DNA from: Tubulanus polymorphus
Lineage: Eukaryota > Nemertea > Palaeonemertea > Tubulaniformes > Tubulanidae
Assembly: GCF_964204645.1 (NCBI RefSeq)
Contig: NC_134026.1
Location: forward strand, 18,618,650 to 18,682,649
Length of the DNA stretch: 64,000 nucleotides
Direction of reading: 5' to 3'
Of the stretch, positions 22,797 through 33,911 are shown one piece after another. Numbering within the stretch: the first letter of the stretch is position 1; every line of letters begins with the position of its first letter. The position numbers and the translations under genes are program-made. A model generated the notes under the pieces. That model worked only from the letters and a program-made list of their open reading frames with translations. It did no database searches and was not told the DNA's origin.

Positions 22797-23411
22797 ATGT
22801 CAATGAAATCTAATAAGAATAGTATTGATATTGAAAAAACATTAGATGATTTAGGTATTAGTGATAATAAGGATATTCCAACCAAAATTGAAAATAATAT
22901 TCAAGTTAATAACAATATAGATTATGAATACTACTTATATTGTAAGCACCATCTTGAATTACTCATTGCTAGCGGGAAGTGTAAACAATTTTTAACTAAG
23001 ACTATTACTTTTCAAGAACTAGACTCTATGAAACCAGATAAAGTAATAAAATATTTTAAGATTTATGAAGAAGCTAGATTAGCCAGAATATATGATTCTA
23101 TTTCAGATAGCATTATAAAATGTTATTCAAAATTATGTAACCGGCTAATATGAATTGATGATGAAAATAAATTATATAGTGATTTGAAAAATGACTATTT
23201 AGTTATGACTGAATTACAAAAATGGATCGGGTATGCTTCATTTCAATTAGGATCGGTTATGACATTAATTTCTACTGGTGTCATAACATTTTCGAATATC
23301 AAACCTATGGAATATAAATCAGGTAAGAACGAAACAGATGGCGCCGTACGACACCCAAACGGTGAAACAGAAAATGAATCAGAACAAAAATTAACTAAAA
23401 TAAATGAGTGA
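22797..23411 (+). pseudogene. Conserved Polinton protein, hydrophobic C-terminal segment
   Basis: About 204 codons, beginning after CTAATATAAATG. A low-complexity N-terminus leads into a helical core (LELLIASGKCKQFL, FQELDSMKPDKVIKYFKIYEE) and a hydrophobic segment (SVMTLISTGVITF) near the end. A TGA at 23151-23153 replaces the CCA seen in copy 2. The family recurs in Polintons of invertebrates; its function is not known to me, but a virion or membrane role is possible. Its end overlaps the next gene by 8 bp. Confidence 0.65.
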
Positions 23412-23772
23412 TGGCGTTAAGAAAAAGGCTAGATCCGAGAAACAAATTAAATGGGATAGGGAATTAGGTAAAAGATCTGCAGAATTTAAAAGAGCTAAGA
23501 AAAAGAAATTAACTGATATAAATGAATCACAGAAATTATCTGATATTGATTCAAATAATAATCCATCTGATTCTAATGCTAGAAGAAATAATTACTTATA
23601 TATTACAATTGGGTTAATCACAATTATTATATTATCCGGTGTAATATATAAATATAACTATAAATCTGATTATAACAATAATGATTCCGATGATAATAAA
23701 CCTATTATACCAGAAAATAAGTCAAATCATAAAGTCATTGAAACTAAATCTAAATTATTATTAATGGATTAA
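23404..23772 (+). CDS. Small basic single-pass membrane protein
   Basis: 122 residues: a lysine-rich N-terminal half (RAKKKKL), one transmembrane helix (YLYITIGLITIIILSGVIY), then an Asn/Asp-rich tail. It is one of the few Polinton-1 genes still open, and the copy at 62337-62705 is also open. It overlaps the preceding gene by 8 bp. Function unknown. Confidence 0.7.
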   Translation: MSDGVKKKARSEKQIKWDRELGKRSAEFKRAKKKKLTDINESQKLSDIDSNNNPSDSNARRNNYLYITIGLITIIILSGVIYKYNYKSDYNNNDSDDNKPIIPENKSNHKVIETKSKLLLMD

Positions 23773-23778
23773 ATTAAG

Positions 23779-23972
23779 ATGAAAAAAAGGACAATATTTA
23801 AGAGATTTATATTATAACCCAGAAAGTGAAGTATCATATTCTAACGTTTCAGAATTATGGGGTAAAATTAAATCCGATGAAGAAAATATAAAATATAGTG
23901 AATTAAAATCATGGTTACAAAATCAACCAACATATCAAATCCACAAGAAAATGGATAAAACTTATTTAACAA
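23779..23972 (+). pseudogene. INT: Polinton-1 integrase, N-terminal piece
   Basis: It starts at ATG 23779. An A7 run just after the start (copy 2 has six As) shifts the frame. The text otherwise follows the intact N-terminus of the copy at 62712, with its helical YSNVSELW-type domain. It stops at the BEL-1 insertion after the 5-bp target aacaa. The rest of the gene is at 30826-31656. Confidence 0.85.
23968..23972. mobile_element. BEL-1 target duplication, left (aacaa)
   Basis: aacaa precedes the left LTR and recurs at 30826-30830 after the right LTR. The uninterrupted site is visible in Polinton-2 near 62899-62903, where aacaa occurs once. Confidence 0.95.
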
Positions 23973-24231
23973 TGATCTTACGATCCGATTGGTTCGTCTA
24001 TTAATCTAATAACACGACTATGCATTCTCAAGTATATATGGAATCTGCTTTATTTTAACTAAAAACTATATCTTATTTACCAGTGCGCATGCGTATCGGT
24101 AACATCTATATAGAGTATACGGTTCACTAACACTATCAAGGGTGACTGCAATTTAGTCTAAAGTTACAGGATGTGAACTGGTTTTGAACTGCTTTTTACT
24201 GTAATATGTTGTATTGTTTTTCGTCACATCA
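23973..24231 (-). repeat. BEL-1 3' LTR
   Basis: 259 bp, TGATCTTACG...CGTCACATCA in plus orientation. It differs from the right LTR near its end, where the right copy has an extra TTTATTGT-like segment. Confidence 0.95.
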
Positions 24232-24243
24232 TACCACCCCTCA
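24232..24243 (-). promoter_or_regulatory. BEL-1 polypurine tract
   Basis: On the element strand this reads TGAGGGGTGGTA directly before the 3' LTR. A purine tract at this place primes plus-strand synthesis in LTR elements. Confidence 0.7.
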
Positions 24244-24860
24244 AAAATGGGTTAAAGTTTTTTAATCACATTGTTCTATTTCAATCTTTTAATAAATTTG
24301 CACTTTCAAATTCTGATCAAAATTCAATTATTTCAGATTATGTTTATATCCAATATTTAAGATATCTTAATTGTTGTCTTCACTATAAATGTGTATATAC
24401 TGTATTTATTTAATGCTATTTAACCTAGATAATCTAAGTCTAATGAATTTCAAACTAGTCTATAGTAAACAATAGGAAACAATCACGATAGTCTGGTATT
24501 TTTCTAGTTTCATGAAGTTTATGAACATCGTCTTCTGGTGGGCTTACGGTTGTCGCTGCCTACTACAGATTAACAACAGGTGGACAGACCTGATGCTACT
24601 GCTCCATAGGGCTTACAACACTGTCTGCCACCCTCGTTTTCACGTCTTGGTACATGTTTACCTCGTCAATGGTACTTTAAACTTCTGGTTATCTTTGTGA
24701 TAAAATAATTCTACATCTACATATCTTCACCGTAACCCCGGCCAGGAGGCTTAGAGGCTGTTCATGAATGCTTAAATCATGACCTCGAGACTATGGACGG
24801 AAGAGGACGTCTTACTACCCCTTTCTTGAGCTGCAGTCTAATGACTGGTCTCAAGCCATA
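24244..24860 (-). other. BEL-1 3' untranslated region
   Basis: AT-rich, no coding. It lies between the end of the integrase C-terminal text and the polypurine tract. Confidence 0.5.
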
Positions 24861-27800
24861 CCGTATACCAATGCGTAATCACTTTCGAACGAATTCTAAT
24901 GGACAAATGTTCTTCACATTCCTTCTGAACGATATTTCTCCGATTTTAACATCCACTACCCTGACCAATTTGTCTGAACCCGGGTAGGTCTCTTGGATGA
25001 CTCCTCAATCACCAATCACGTCTCGGTAGCGATGGATCAACCAATAGCACTACATCTCCAGCTTTCATATTAGCTCTTTCGTGACTCCACTTCTTTCTAT
25101 CCGCTAAACATTTTACGATTTCATCCAACCACTTAACCCAATATTGCTTGAGAAGGTCTTGGCAGAAACGCCATCTACTTCTGAGGGAAAATGGGGTGTA
25201 GTCCACGGAGTCTGGAGTTACCGGTCCCCCTAATCTTCCAATCATGAAATGATTAGGTGTCAGCATTGGCTCTTCGTTAACATTTGAACCTGGTGCTATG
25301 AGGGGTCTAGAGTTTAATAAGCTTTCTGCTCCCGTTATAACGGTCAGTAACTCTTCGTCTGTGACATCTGCCGTTCCTATCACTGCTTTGATAGCTCTCT
25401 TCGATGACCTGATCATTGTCTCGAATACCCCTCCGAAATGGGGTGCGGCTGGTGGATTGAACATCCATTTCACCCCTTTATTGGCCAGGTTAGCAGTTAT
25501 TCTTTCATTGTCTAACTCCTTAACTAGATTTTGTATTTCTTTGTCTCCCGACACAAACGAACTTCCGTTATCCGATACGCATAGTCTTGGCCAACCTCGA
25601 CGAGCTGCAAATCTGACAAACCCATTCAGAAATGAATCTGTGTCTAATCCGAACGTCATCTCTAAATGAACTGCCCGCACTTGAAGATCGACCAGTAACA
25701 GAAGATATCTCTTGTGTCGCGCCTTACCGCGTCCTTGCTTAGTGTAGAATGGGCCAGCAAAATCTAGACCACATTCTGAGAATACGTGATTCGAAGGATT
25801 TACTCGAAAACTTGGCAATGCTGCCATCTTTTGAAGTTTTCCACCTCATTTGATCCATCGGCGACAATAAGTACAAGCATTTATCATTTTGCGGACTTGT
25901 TCTCTTCCGTGAACTATCCAATACTTGTTTCTCAGACTATTCAGCGATTAAATCCCGAACCGTGGCCGCCGTCTTCATGTTCATTTCTAATGATAAGTTT
26001 CGTCACTGGGTGATTCTTTGGTAAAATTATAGGCATTCTCGTTTCGGCCGGTAGGTACTTCGCTTTTTGTAGCCTCGAATTTGATCTCAATAACCCTTCT
26101 TCATCTAGTATTGGATTAAGGGTTACTATCGTACTTTGTGTGCACACTGGTTTGCCACTGGATAGGCAGTTGATCTCGGTTGTGAAAACTTCTCGTTGAG
26201 CTATTCGGATGATGTGATTTTTTGCTGCTACGATTTCATTTGCTGTAAGTTGTAAATCCAGGCACCTATTGACCTTCTTCGTTCTACAATTTTCCACGAA
26301 CCTTTTCACCCACGCAAATATCCTAACGAACGCGAATCGACCTCCAGTTGACGTGTTTCTGTTAAAGATTGGCAGCCATGTAGACCATGATTCACTGTTT
26401 AATCTCCAGTTTTGTTTATCTTCAAAATCTGGGTCAGGTTGCCTTATAGGAAAGATACTGCTGTCTTTCAGTTTAGTTACTGGATCTGTCTGATGTATTG
26501 TGATATTTGTATGTAATAATTCGCTTTCTTTCCTGAGTTCTTTTGTCACTGCCTGCGTCAATCTGGACTCTGTTTTTGGCCAACTGTCTCTGCTCTCTCG
26601 CAGGAACTCTGGTCCTGTCCACCACATATCATTTGTGTTAAGTAGCTCGGTGACGGTCATGCCTCTGGTGACTTTGTCTGCGGGGTTCTTGTCTTTCGGT
26701 ACGTGATTCCACTGTGACGGAGACGAATGTTCATGTATATATCAGACTCTGTCGCTACAAAAGTCTTGAAATTTCGGCTTTGATTTCTAATCCAAAAAAT
26801 GACGTCCATTGAATCACTCCAGTACTCGATTTCACTGATTTGTAGATTTCGGTTTATTCGTTGAGTTAATTCTACCCCTATATACGCTGCCATCAGTTCT
26901 AACTCGGGGATGGATAAACTTTTCGTTGGTGCAACTCGAGATTTCGATGCAATTAACTGAGTGGATACCGTGCCATCTTCGTATATACACCTCATATACA
27001 CACAAGCTGCATAGGCTTTCACTGATGCATCAACAAATGTATGCAGTCTTTTCGAAGAAATAATTCCTCGATTTTTCAGACATCTGGGTATTCTAAGTTG
27101 CTGTATTTGCTTCAGGTCTTCAACCCAGCTAATCCATTTGTTTTTCAATTCATCCGGTAGACGTTGATCCCAGTCCAAACCTTGGATCCAGGTTTCTTGC
27201 ATCAGGATTTTTGCTACGATTATTTTGGGTTAAATCAATCCACGTGGGTCAAATACAGTGGATATGGCTTGCAACAATTCACGTTTGGTTGTCACCTCTC
27301 GGTTAGGCAAATTGTTGTCATATGTCAGAGTGTCTGATCGTGGTCTCCATTTCATGCCTAATATAGAATTGGAATCGGTCTTCTCTACTTGGATTTCTAC
27401 ATCACCATTGGCTCGATCTGCTATTTCAACTCCAATTAAGGCATCAGGTTCGTTTGAAATCCACTTTCTATAGTGGAAACCGCCGGTTTCACTCACGGTT
27501 GTCAACTGTTGTCTCAATTCTTGCGTTTCTTCAATACTGTCAACTGATGTTATTGTGTCGTCCATTTAGGTATTTTCTAGTATGGCTTTAGCTGCCAGAG
27601 GATGTTCATTCTGATTTTTTCTAGCATGATGTTGCAGCACAAATTGCGCACAGCAGGGCGAGTACGTGCTCCCAAACACCAGCCTCGTAAACTCATATAT
27701 TTTTCCCCATCTATCCAAAGAAATCTGTGGTATTGGCGCTCTTCTGGTTTCAGTTTGATTTGTAGATACATTTGCGTCAAGTCGGCTGCTCTTGCTACGG

Positions 27801-28558
27801 TTCCTTGTCTAAATTTGATCAGAATGTCGAAAAGTTCATTTTGCAGTTTCGGTCCAGCATGGGCTTCATCATCCTAGGATCTATTGTGATTCTTTGCGGA
27901 TGCATCGAAGACTATTATAACTTTGGTCGTTTGACGCTGAATTCGGACCACGGGAAAGTGGGGTAGAAACCACTGAGGTTTGATTTGTTCTTCAGTTGGT
28001 ACCTCCCGCACATATCCCTTTTCTTTGTACTCTTCGATAGTGCACATAGTGCGTATACAATTGTTTTAATTCTGGGTCACTGTCTAACTTTTTCTTCAAA
28101 GTGTTCAGTCGTCTTTCCGCTAATTGTCTGTTTTCACCTAAATTCGGGGTTTCTTTCCATGGAACGCCTGTTTCGTATCTTTCGCCATCATATTTTATTG
28201 ACTTATTAAGTTGACTTAGGACTTTCCTGTTCTCTGGGGAAATCCCTGTAGCACTGCTGTCACTGATCTTCTCTATCTCCCAGAAACGCTTCAACGCTGC
28301 ATCTAGGTCGGTTATTCCTGCATAGCTGTGTGAATACATAGTATTTACTGCAATTGGTTTCATTCCTGTTTTGATTGCCGACTCAGTGTAGTTATCTGAT
28401 AGACACGTCCAACCACATGGGTACAATCGTGCAACAGGGTCTCGTGGCTTTTGTCCCGTTACCTCTTCTATACAGGTCATCAGTTCCATGAAATTCTTTC
28501 CTAGCAGTCCTTCGATGGTTGGGTTACTGCCAAGATCCGGAAACGGGATATCTCTCAA
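24861..28558 (-). pseudogene. BEL-1 pol: RT, RNase H, integrase, multiply broken
   Basis: Read leftward: 27992-28558 (pol start, overlapping gag-pro by 4 bp at 28555-28558); 27577-27780 (RT fingers, MYLQIKLKPEERQYHRFLW); 27230-27565 (RT catalytic turn MDDTIT); 26657-27202 (RNase H, TFVDASVKAYAACVY and SIPELELMAA); 25941-26660 (linker and the zinc-binding start of integrase); 25009-25827 (integrase core, GLDFAGPF, CVSDNGSSF and FGGVFE giving the D, D and E positions, then the BEL-type C-terminal domain). Stops and shifts separate the blocks. The codon just before MDD (27566-27568) is TAA, where this motif normally has Tyr, so the RT active site itself carries a nonsense change. Confidence 0.88.
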
Positions 28559-30255
28559 ATGAGGCCAATTTTTTGCAAACTTTTCCAGTTAATAACTGGC
28601 ATCTCACCGCAAACTTGATCTATCACGAAGAAAGTGCCTGCGGTTAATTGGTTTCCGTTGACGTGGAATATTTCGGCATGTGTTTTCATCACTGTAGAGC
28701 GAATTTCGGTTCCGTCCATTACTTTTACATTTATTTTCTCATTTTTTCCCTTGAGTCTCAATTCCTGTGCGACCGTTATGTTTATGTAGCTAACATCACT
28801 ACATTCATCGATTAACATGATGACTTTTCTCGAATTTCCGTTATTCTTTATGAGTACTGGCACGGCCCTCATACCTATCAGTACGGTGTCCTTGTTTCTG
28901 ACGGAGCAGTAAGAATTCGGTGAATTTTGAAAGGTTTCTGTAGGTAATTCGGGTTCTGACTTCTGAATGATATCCTTGTGCAACGATTTATGGTGGCTTC
29001 TTGGACAGTCGTTAATACCACATCTCCTGTGCGTTTTACAGTCTATACCTCTATGATTCGATTTCAGGCATCGAAAACACAGTCCATTTCGCTTAGCGGC
29101 AGTCCACCTATCGTCAATGTTCATTTTTTTCCAATCTCGACAATTCTCTATGTCATGCTTGTTTGTGGATTTACAAATTCTACATGTCTGTACACCTGGA
29201 TCGCGATGTGTGACGAACGTCCTTCGTCCACCTGTGGTCACAGTCTGTCTATCGTAACTGTTTTCCTTGAGTCCTCTAACTGTCTCTCTGGCTCTAGCTT
29301 GTCGTTTAACCACATGGGTAAGCCATATAGATAGTCCCTCAAGGCCCTCTGTTTCGAGTTCATTCTCTAGATGTTCGTAGTATTTTATAAGAAGGCTTTC
29401 TGGAACTTTCTTACATACAAGACGGTACCACGCCCCGTTCTGTAAATCTTCGATCCTGTTGCTGGCGCGTAATTTTGCCACCGCTATATTCAAGGCTTCG
29501 GACAATTTTGAGAGTCCGTCGATATTTCCTCCCTTAACTGGTTCTAATCTTTCAACTTCATCTAAATAATTTTGTAATTGGCGACATTTTCCGCCGTATT
29601 TGTTGCTCAAAATGTTTTTGGCCGCTTCGTATTCTGTTTCAGTATAGCCTAGGCCCTTAATGGAATCTTTCGCTTTACCTCGGGGACTGTTTATGAGGCG
29701 GATCATTTTTCCCGCCGGACTTTCGTCACTCTTATCAACGACCTCTATAAACGCCATCCAGTAAGTATCGAATTCCGTCTTATCCCCACTAAATTCAGGG
29801 ACTCTAATGCTTTCAAGTCGTCCAGTGGTGACCTGTCGTGTACCTCTGGCCGTCGAATCTGGAGGCGGTCTGGTCGGTCTATTAGCTTCTCCATTATGTC
29901 CTCTTGTGCTCAGTCTTCCTCGAATTGTGGCCATTTCGGTCTCAAACTCGTCGGTCATTGTCTCTCCTTCTAGGAGTGTTTTGTCGGCCTCTTTCTGTCG
30001 ATTATTTTCTAAATACAAATTTTCTAATGAATCTATTATACTAGAGACATTCATATATGATTGTTCAACCAAGGCGATATGTTGAAGTATTTCGTCGGTT
30101 ATGACGTTTTCATCATTTACCAATACAAACAGCGCATTGCGCTGCATTGATAATTTACATTTTTCCGTCTTTTTTAATCTCCGTAACTCCTTTTCATGGT
30201 CAATGGAATGCGGAGTCTGCTCTATATCGTCGTTTTCCATGTTTGGAGTCGACAT
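28555..30255 (-). CDS. BEL-1 Gag-protease
   Basis: 566 residues, open throughout. It begins with an N-terminal coiled-coil region, then the capsid-like middle (RVPEFSGDKTEFDTYW, typical of BEL Gag). Two zinc knuckles follow (CRICKSTNKHDIENC and CFRCLKSNHRGIDC). The C-terminal part is an aspartic protease (MLIDECSDVSYIN), in which the usual DxG triad position reads D-E-C, a probable inactivating change. Gag packages element RNA; the protease matures the polyprotein. The start at 30255 is about 280 bp after the primer site. Confidence 0.88.
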   Translation of the reverse strand: MSTPNMENDDIEQTPHSIDHEKELRRLKKTEKCKLSMQRNALFVLVNDENVITDEILQHIALVEQSYMNVSSIIDSLENLYLENNRQKEADKTLLEGETMTDEFETEMATIRGRLSTRGHNGEANRPTRPPPDSTARGTRQVTTGRLESIRVPEFSGDKTEFDTYWMAFIEVVDKSDESPAGKMIRLINSPRGKAKDSIKGLGYTETEYEAAKNILSNKYGGKCRQLQNYLDEVERLEPVKGGNIDGLSKLSEALNIAVAKLRASNRIEDLQNGAWYRLVCKKVPESLLIKYYEHLENELETEGLEGLSIWLTHVVKRQARARETVRGLKENSYDRQTVTTGGRRTFVTHRDPGVQTCRICKSTNKHDIENCRDWKKMNIDDRWTAAKRNGLCFRCLKSNHRGIDCKTHRRCGINDCPRSHHKSLHKDIIQKSEPELPTETFQNSPNSYCSVRNKDTVLIGMRAVPVLIKNNGNSRKVIMLIDECSDVSYINITVAQELRLKGKNEKINVKVMDGTEIRSTVMKTHAEIFHVNGNQLTAGTFFVIDQVCGEMPVINWKSLQKIGLI

Positions 30256-30537
30256 CTTTTCTTTTTGATCTATGTATTCGATATTCTATATTTCTATTTC
30301 AATCATTCGGACATTCGAATATTTAATGACTGACCTGTTGTTGCGGAATACATGTATATCCATTTGTAACTGTGCTTCTTTTCCTATGAATCTGTTAATT
30401 CCGAATAATCCTCTTTTTCAGTTCTGTATTTCCGTTGACTCTATTCCGGTTCACCGATTTCGAATATAAATCAGCGTTTCTATTCTGATTTGCAGATTTC
30501 GAATATAAATCTGCGCGTATCTATTAATTTCTATCTT

Positions 30538-30555
30538 TCCCGGGTTTCGGCACCA
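30538..30555 (-). promoter_or_regulatory. BEL-1 primer binding site (tRNA-Phe)
   Basis: TGGTGCCGAAACCCGGGA on the element strand, three bases from the 5' LTR. It is the exact complement of the 3' 18 nt of animal tRNA-Phe as I know it (acceptor GCCGAAA). Confidence 0.85.
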
Positions 30556-30558
30556 TTA

Positions 30559-30825
30559 TGATCTTACGATCCGATTGGTTCGTCTATTAATCTAATAACA
30601 CGACTATGCATTCTCAAGTATATATGGAATCTGCTTTATTTTAACTAAAAACTATATCTTATTTACCAGTGCGCATGCGTATGGGTAACATCCATATAGA
30701 GTATACGGTTCACTAACACTATCAAGGGTGACTGCAATTTAGTGTAAAGTTACAGGATGTGAACTGGTTTTGAACTGCTTTTTACTGTAATATGTTGTAT
30801 TGTTTTATTGTTTATCGTCACATCA
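30559..30825 (-). repeat. BEL-1 5' LTR
   Basis: 267 bp, matching the left LTR. It should carry the element promoter, but I cannot point to a clear TATA box. Confidence 0.95.
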
Positions 30826-31656
30826 AACAAGAAAAGTAATGGTTTCATATATCGATCAACAATGGCAAGCTGATTTAATTGACATGAAGAACTTAGAAGA
30901 ATACAACAAAGGATATTTCTGGATACTGAATGTTATAGACATATTCAGTAGATACGCATGGTCAATTCCAATCAAAAATAAAACTGGAATAGAAGTGACA
31001 AATGCTTTTAAATCTATATTTAAAGAAGCTATTCCAGATAAGATACAATTTGATGAAGGTAAAGAATTTTATAACAAACATTTTAAAAAACTATTATCTG
31101 ATAACGATGTAGAGTATTTTTCAACACATTCAGATGAAAAAGCATCTATTATAGAAAGATTTAATAAAACATTGAAAACTAGAATGTGGAAATATTTAAC
31201 TGCTAATGAAACATATAAATATATCGATGTGTTAGATGATTTAGTGAAAGGTTATAATAATTCTAAACATAGTTCTATAAATATGAAACCTATACAAGCT
31301 AGAAAAGAAGATAATTCAGAAATAGTTTGGAATAATTTATATGGGGCGTTTGTTACACATGATTTCGGCGAACCTAGATTTAAAATAGGACAACATGTAA
31401 GAATATCTAAATATAGAAAAACATTTTATAAAGGTTATACTCCAAATTTTACTGAAGAAATATTTAAAATTAAAAAGATAATATTAACCAAATCATTTGT
31501 TCATAAATTAGAAGATCTAAAAGATGAAGAAATATTAGGTTATTTCTATGAACAAGAATTATCACTTGTACCAAACCCAGATGAAATAGAATACAAAATA
31601 GAAAAAGTATTAAAAACAAAAACTCTTAAAGGAAAAAAGATTTATTTATATTTGAA
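30826..31656 (+). pseudogene. INT: Polinton-1 integrase, catalytic part
   Basis: A retroviral-type integrase core: WQADLIDM (first Asp), IQFDEGKEFYN (second Asp) and ASIIERFNKTLK (Glu) make the DDE triad. A C-terminal DNA-binding region follows (RISKYRKTFYKGYTPNFTEE). A deletion of about 85 bp between two AAAG words (after 31640) removes the chromodomain-like tail still present in copy 2 (63718-63800) and the start of the ATPase gene. The frame therefore runs into ATPase sequence and ends at 31672. Confidence 0.9.
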
Positions 31657-32242
31657 CCGCATAATATGTTAGTTACTGGAGTAACCAATTGTGGTAAAAC
31701 ACATTTCATATTAGATTTGTTAGAAACTATATATAAGAATCATTTTGATAATATAATATTATTCTGTGCTACTTATGAAATGAATGAAACATATAATAGA
31801 GATATAGTTAAGATGAAAAAGTTTATTATATTAAATCCTAAAACATTAAAAGAAAATTTAGATAATTGTATTAAAATAGCAATTGATACTTATAAAGGAT
31901 TAAATACATTATTTATCATAGATGATTGTGCAAATTTACATGATTCAAAAGTGAGAGAAAGTGAGTTATGTTATTTAGCTTTCCCTGGGAGACATTTTGG
32001 GATAACAACATGGGTTTTAAATCAAAAATATAATTCAATTGTTAAAGACTTTAGGGAGAATATAAGATTTCTAGTTTTATTTTATAAAAAAAGATAGAAA
32101 ATCTATGCAACAATCATTGGAAGAAAATCAAATTATACCTACTGAATTACATGATGAATATATGAATAAATTAAAGAATAATAAAGGTTCAAAATTATTA
32201 CTGAGGCTTCAATTTCCATATGAATATAAGTTTATAGAATAA
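31657..32242 (+). pseudogene. ATP: Packaging ATPase (FtsK/A32-like)
   Basis: Walker A is GVTNCGKTHF and Walker B is LFIIDDCANL, with the viral DNA-packaging ATPase spacing. A conserved GRHFGITTWVLNQKY follows (sensor region). The true start is lost in the deletion that also trims the integrase; 31666 is the first remaining ATG. An A-run near 32085-32092 shifts the frame, and the C-terminal text then goes on to a TAA at 32240-32242. In Polintons this enzyme is thought to pump DNA into capsids. It is the last gene of the rightward block. Confidence 0.88.
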
Positions 32243-32270
32243 AATCCTAATTTGAAATATTATAGAAACT

Positions 32271-32376
32271 AATTTATATATCTATGTACTAGACGTACTT
32301 AAGAATCCAAGATTCTTGCTAAGAAAGTAAGAATTCTTAGATTCTTACGTACGTCTAGTACATAGATATATAAATT
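32271..32376. terminator. Palindrome A at the convergence point
   Basis: Perfect 28-bp arms, 32271-32298 and 32349-32376, contain CTATGTACTAGACGTAC. The loop holds a second small foldback (AAGAATC/GATTCTT). It lies just beyond the ATPase stop and may act as a two-way transcription end signal. Confidence 0.75.
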
Positions 32377-32504
32377 ATTAAATGAATTATATAAAAATGA
32401 ATAATTATGTTTTCTCTTAATAAAAATAAAAATAGATTATATTATAACTATTTCTATACTTAGATTAATAATTTTATGTTTTTAATTTTTATTAAAACTA
32501 TTAT

Positions 32505-32602
32505 ATATATCTATGTACTAGACGTACGAGTAAGAAAGTAAGATTTCTTGGATTCTTGGATTCTTACCAAGATTCTTACGTACGTCTAGTACATAGATAT
32601 AT
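32505..32602. terminator. Palindrome B at the convergence point
   Basis: 23-bp arms, 32505-32527 and 32580-32602, identical in sequence to the arms of palindrome A. It lies 20 bp beyond the stop of the leftward zinc-finger gene. The arm sequence thus occurs four times in about 340 bp, in alternating direction. Confidence 0.75.
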
Positions 32603-32621
32603 AAATTAGTTTTATAATAAT

Positions 32622-33823
32622 TTATTCTAATTTTGTTTCTAATACATTTATAAAATCATCTCTGTTTATATCTAATTCATCTAAAGTATTAGGTATATTT
32701 ATTAATTTTAGTCGAGCCATCTTAACATAATAATTAGTAGGTATATTAGCTTTTTCTCTTAATTTTTCTAAGTATTCATCAAAATCATCATAATCAAAAT
32801 CAAAATGATTTCTGAAATTATTTATCAAATAACTTAAATCTATTTTTCTAAAATATAATAATTTATATATTTGTTCAGGATTATCTTCTGCATAAGCTAA
32901 TAATTTATCAAATAACAACTTATAGAATATATAATATTGGTTAGTTTTAGGATTAAAATATTTGATATATTTCTTTGGGTTATTTAACAATGGTATCATA
33001 CTCACCATTTTATAAACATTAACTAGATGTAATTTTGATTTATAATGAGTATTTTCATCAACAGGTTCAATTTTCTTATTACAATATTGACACGTTTTAT
33101 TTCTTTCTATTTCTTCTAATTTCTTTTCATATTCTTCTAACACCCTTTCATTTTCCATATGCGCTTGAGATTTTTTATGTTTAGAAAAATTACTTTTAGA
33201 AATATCTAAATCACAAATGTTACAATGTTTTTTAGAATCATCAATTATTTCATTATGTGTTATATCATTATCATTAGTTTCAATTGGGTTAACATTATTT
33301 ATTACATTATCTGTTATATTATCTATGGTATCATTTGTTTCAATTGTATTAACATTATCTTTTATATTACTAACTGATATATTATTATCATTATTATTCT
33401 TTTCTTTTTCTATATGTTTCTTTGATTTCTTATGTGATGCCCAATTTTTATATGATATATATTTCTTACATACATCACAATATTTTTGATTATAATCTTT
33501 TTTTGATTCAATATCATATGTAGAGGGTATATTATAAGATGTAGATGCTGTTACATCTTCTATTTTAGTTTCAATATTATTACTATCTTCTATTTTAGTT
33601 TCAATATTATCTTCTATTTTATATTCAATATCATTCTTATCTTCTATTTTAGGTTCAATATTATTTTCTTTTTTTGTTTCAATATTCTTATCTATTTTAC
33701 TTATTCTATATTTGAATTGATTAAAGTATTCTCCAAAATATTGTATTCATCATAAGGTAATATATAATATATATCTGATATCATTTCACTTGGAGTTTGT
33801 ATTTCATATATTCCACCTTCCAT
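32622..33823 (-). pseudogene. Zinc-finger protein with KIED repeats
   Basis: It starts at ATG 33823 and ends at 32622, about 400 codons, with a frameshift near 33735-33745. After a short N-terminus come several KIED(x)IE repeats (about 33570-33690), a first finger (CDVCKKYISYKNWASH), an Asn/Thr-rich spacer, a second finger (CNICDLDISKSNFSKH), a third pair (CQYCNKKI with H-x5-H), and a helical C-terminus. Fingers ending HxxxKSxxH resemble those in the element's DNA polymerase. It is probably a nucleic-acid-binding protein and is last in the leftward block. I know no named family. Confidence 0.65.
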
Positions 33824-33911
33824 TTAATATAAGATTTTTTATTAAAGTTAAAATTTTAATATTTCATAACACTTAATACATAACACTATTTAATTGAGAA
33901 TTTACAATATT

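Larger units (their letters stand above)
23973..30825 (-). mobile_element. BEL/Pao LTR retrotransposon BEL-1, defective
   Basis: A complete 6.85-kb element in minus orientation, with two LTRs (TG...CA), a tRNA-Phe-type primer site, a polypurine tract, gag-protease and pol. The 5-bp target duplication fits BEL/Pao. The LTRs are nearly identical, differing by an 8-bp indel and a few substitutions, so insertion was fairly recent, yet pol already has several breaks. It sits inside the Polinton-1 integrase gene. Confidence 0.95.

Noticed and set aside
25298-25669. 123-codon plus-strand frame in BEL-1
   Set aside because: Antisense to the integrase core, which has clear catalytic motifs.
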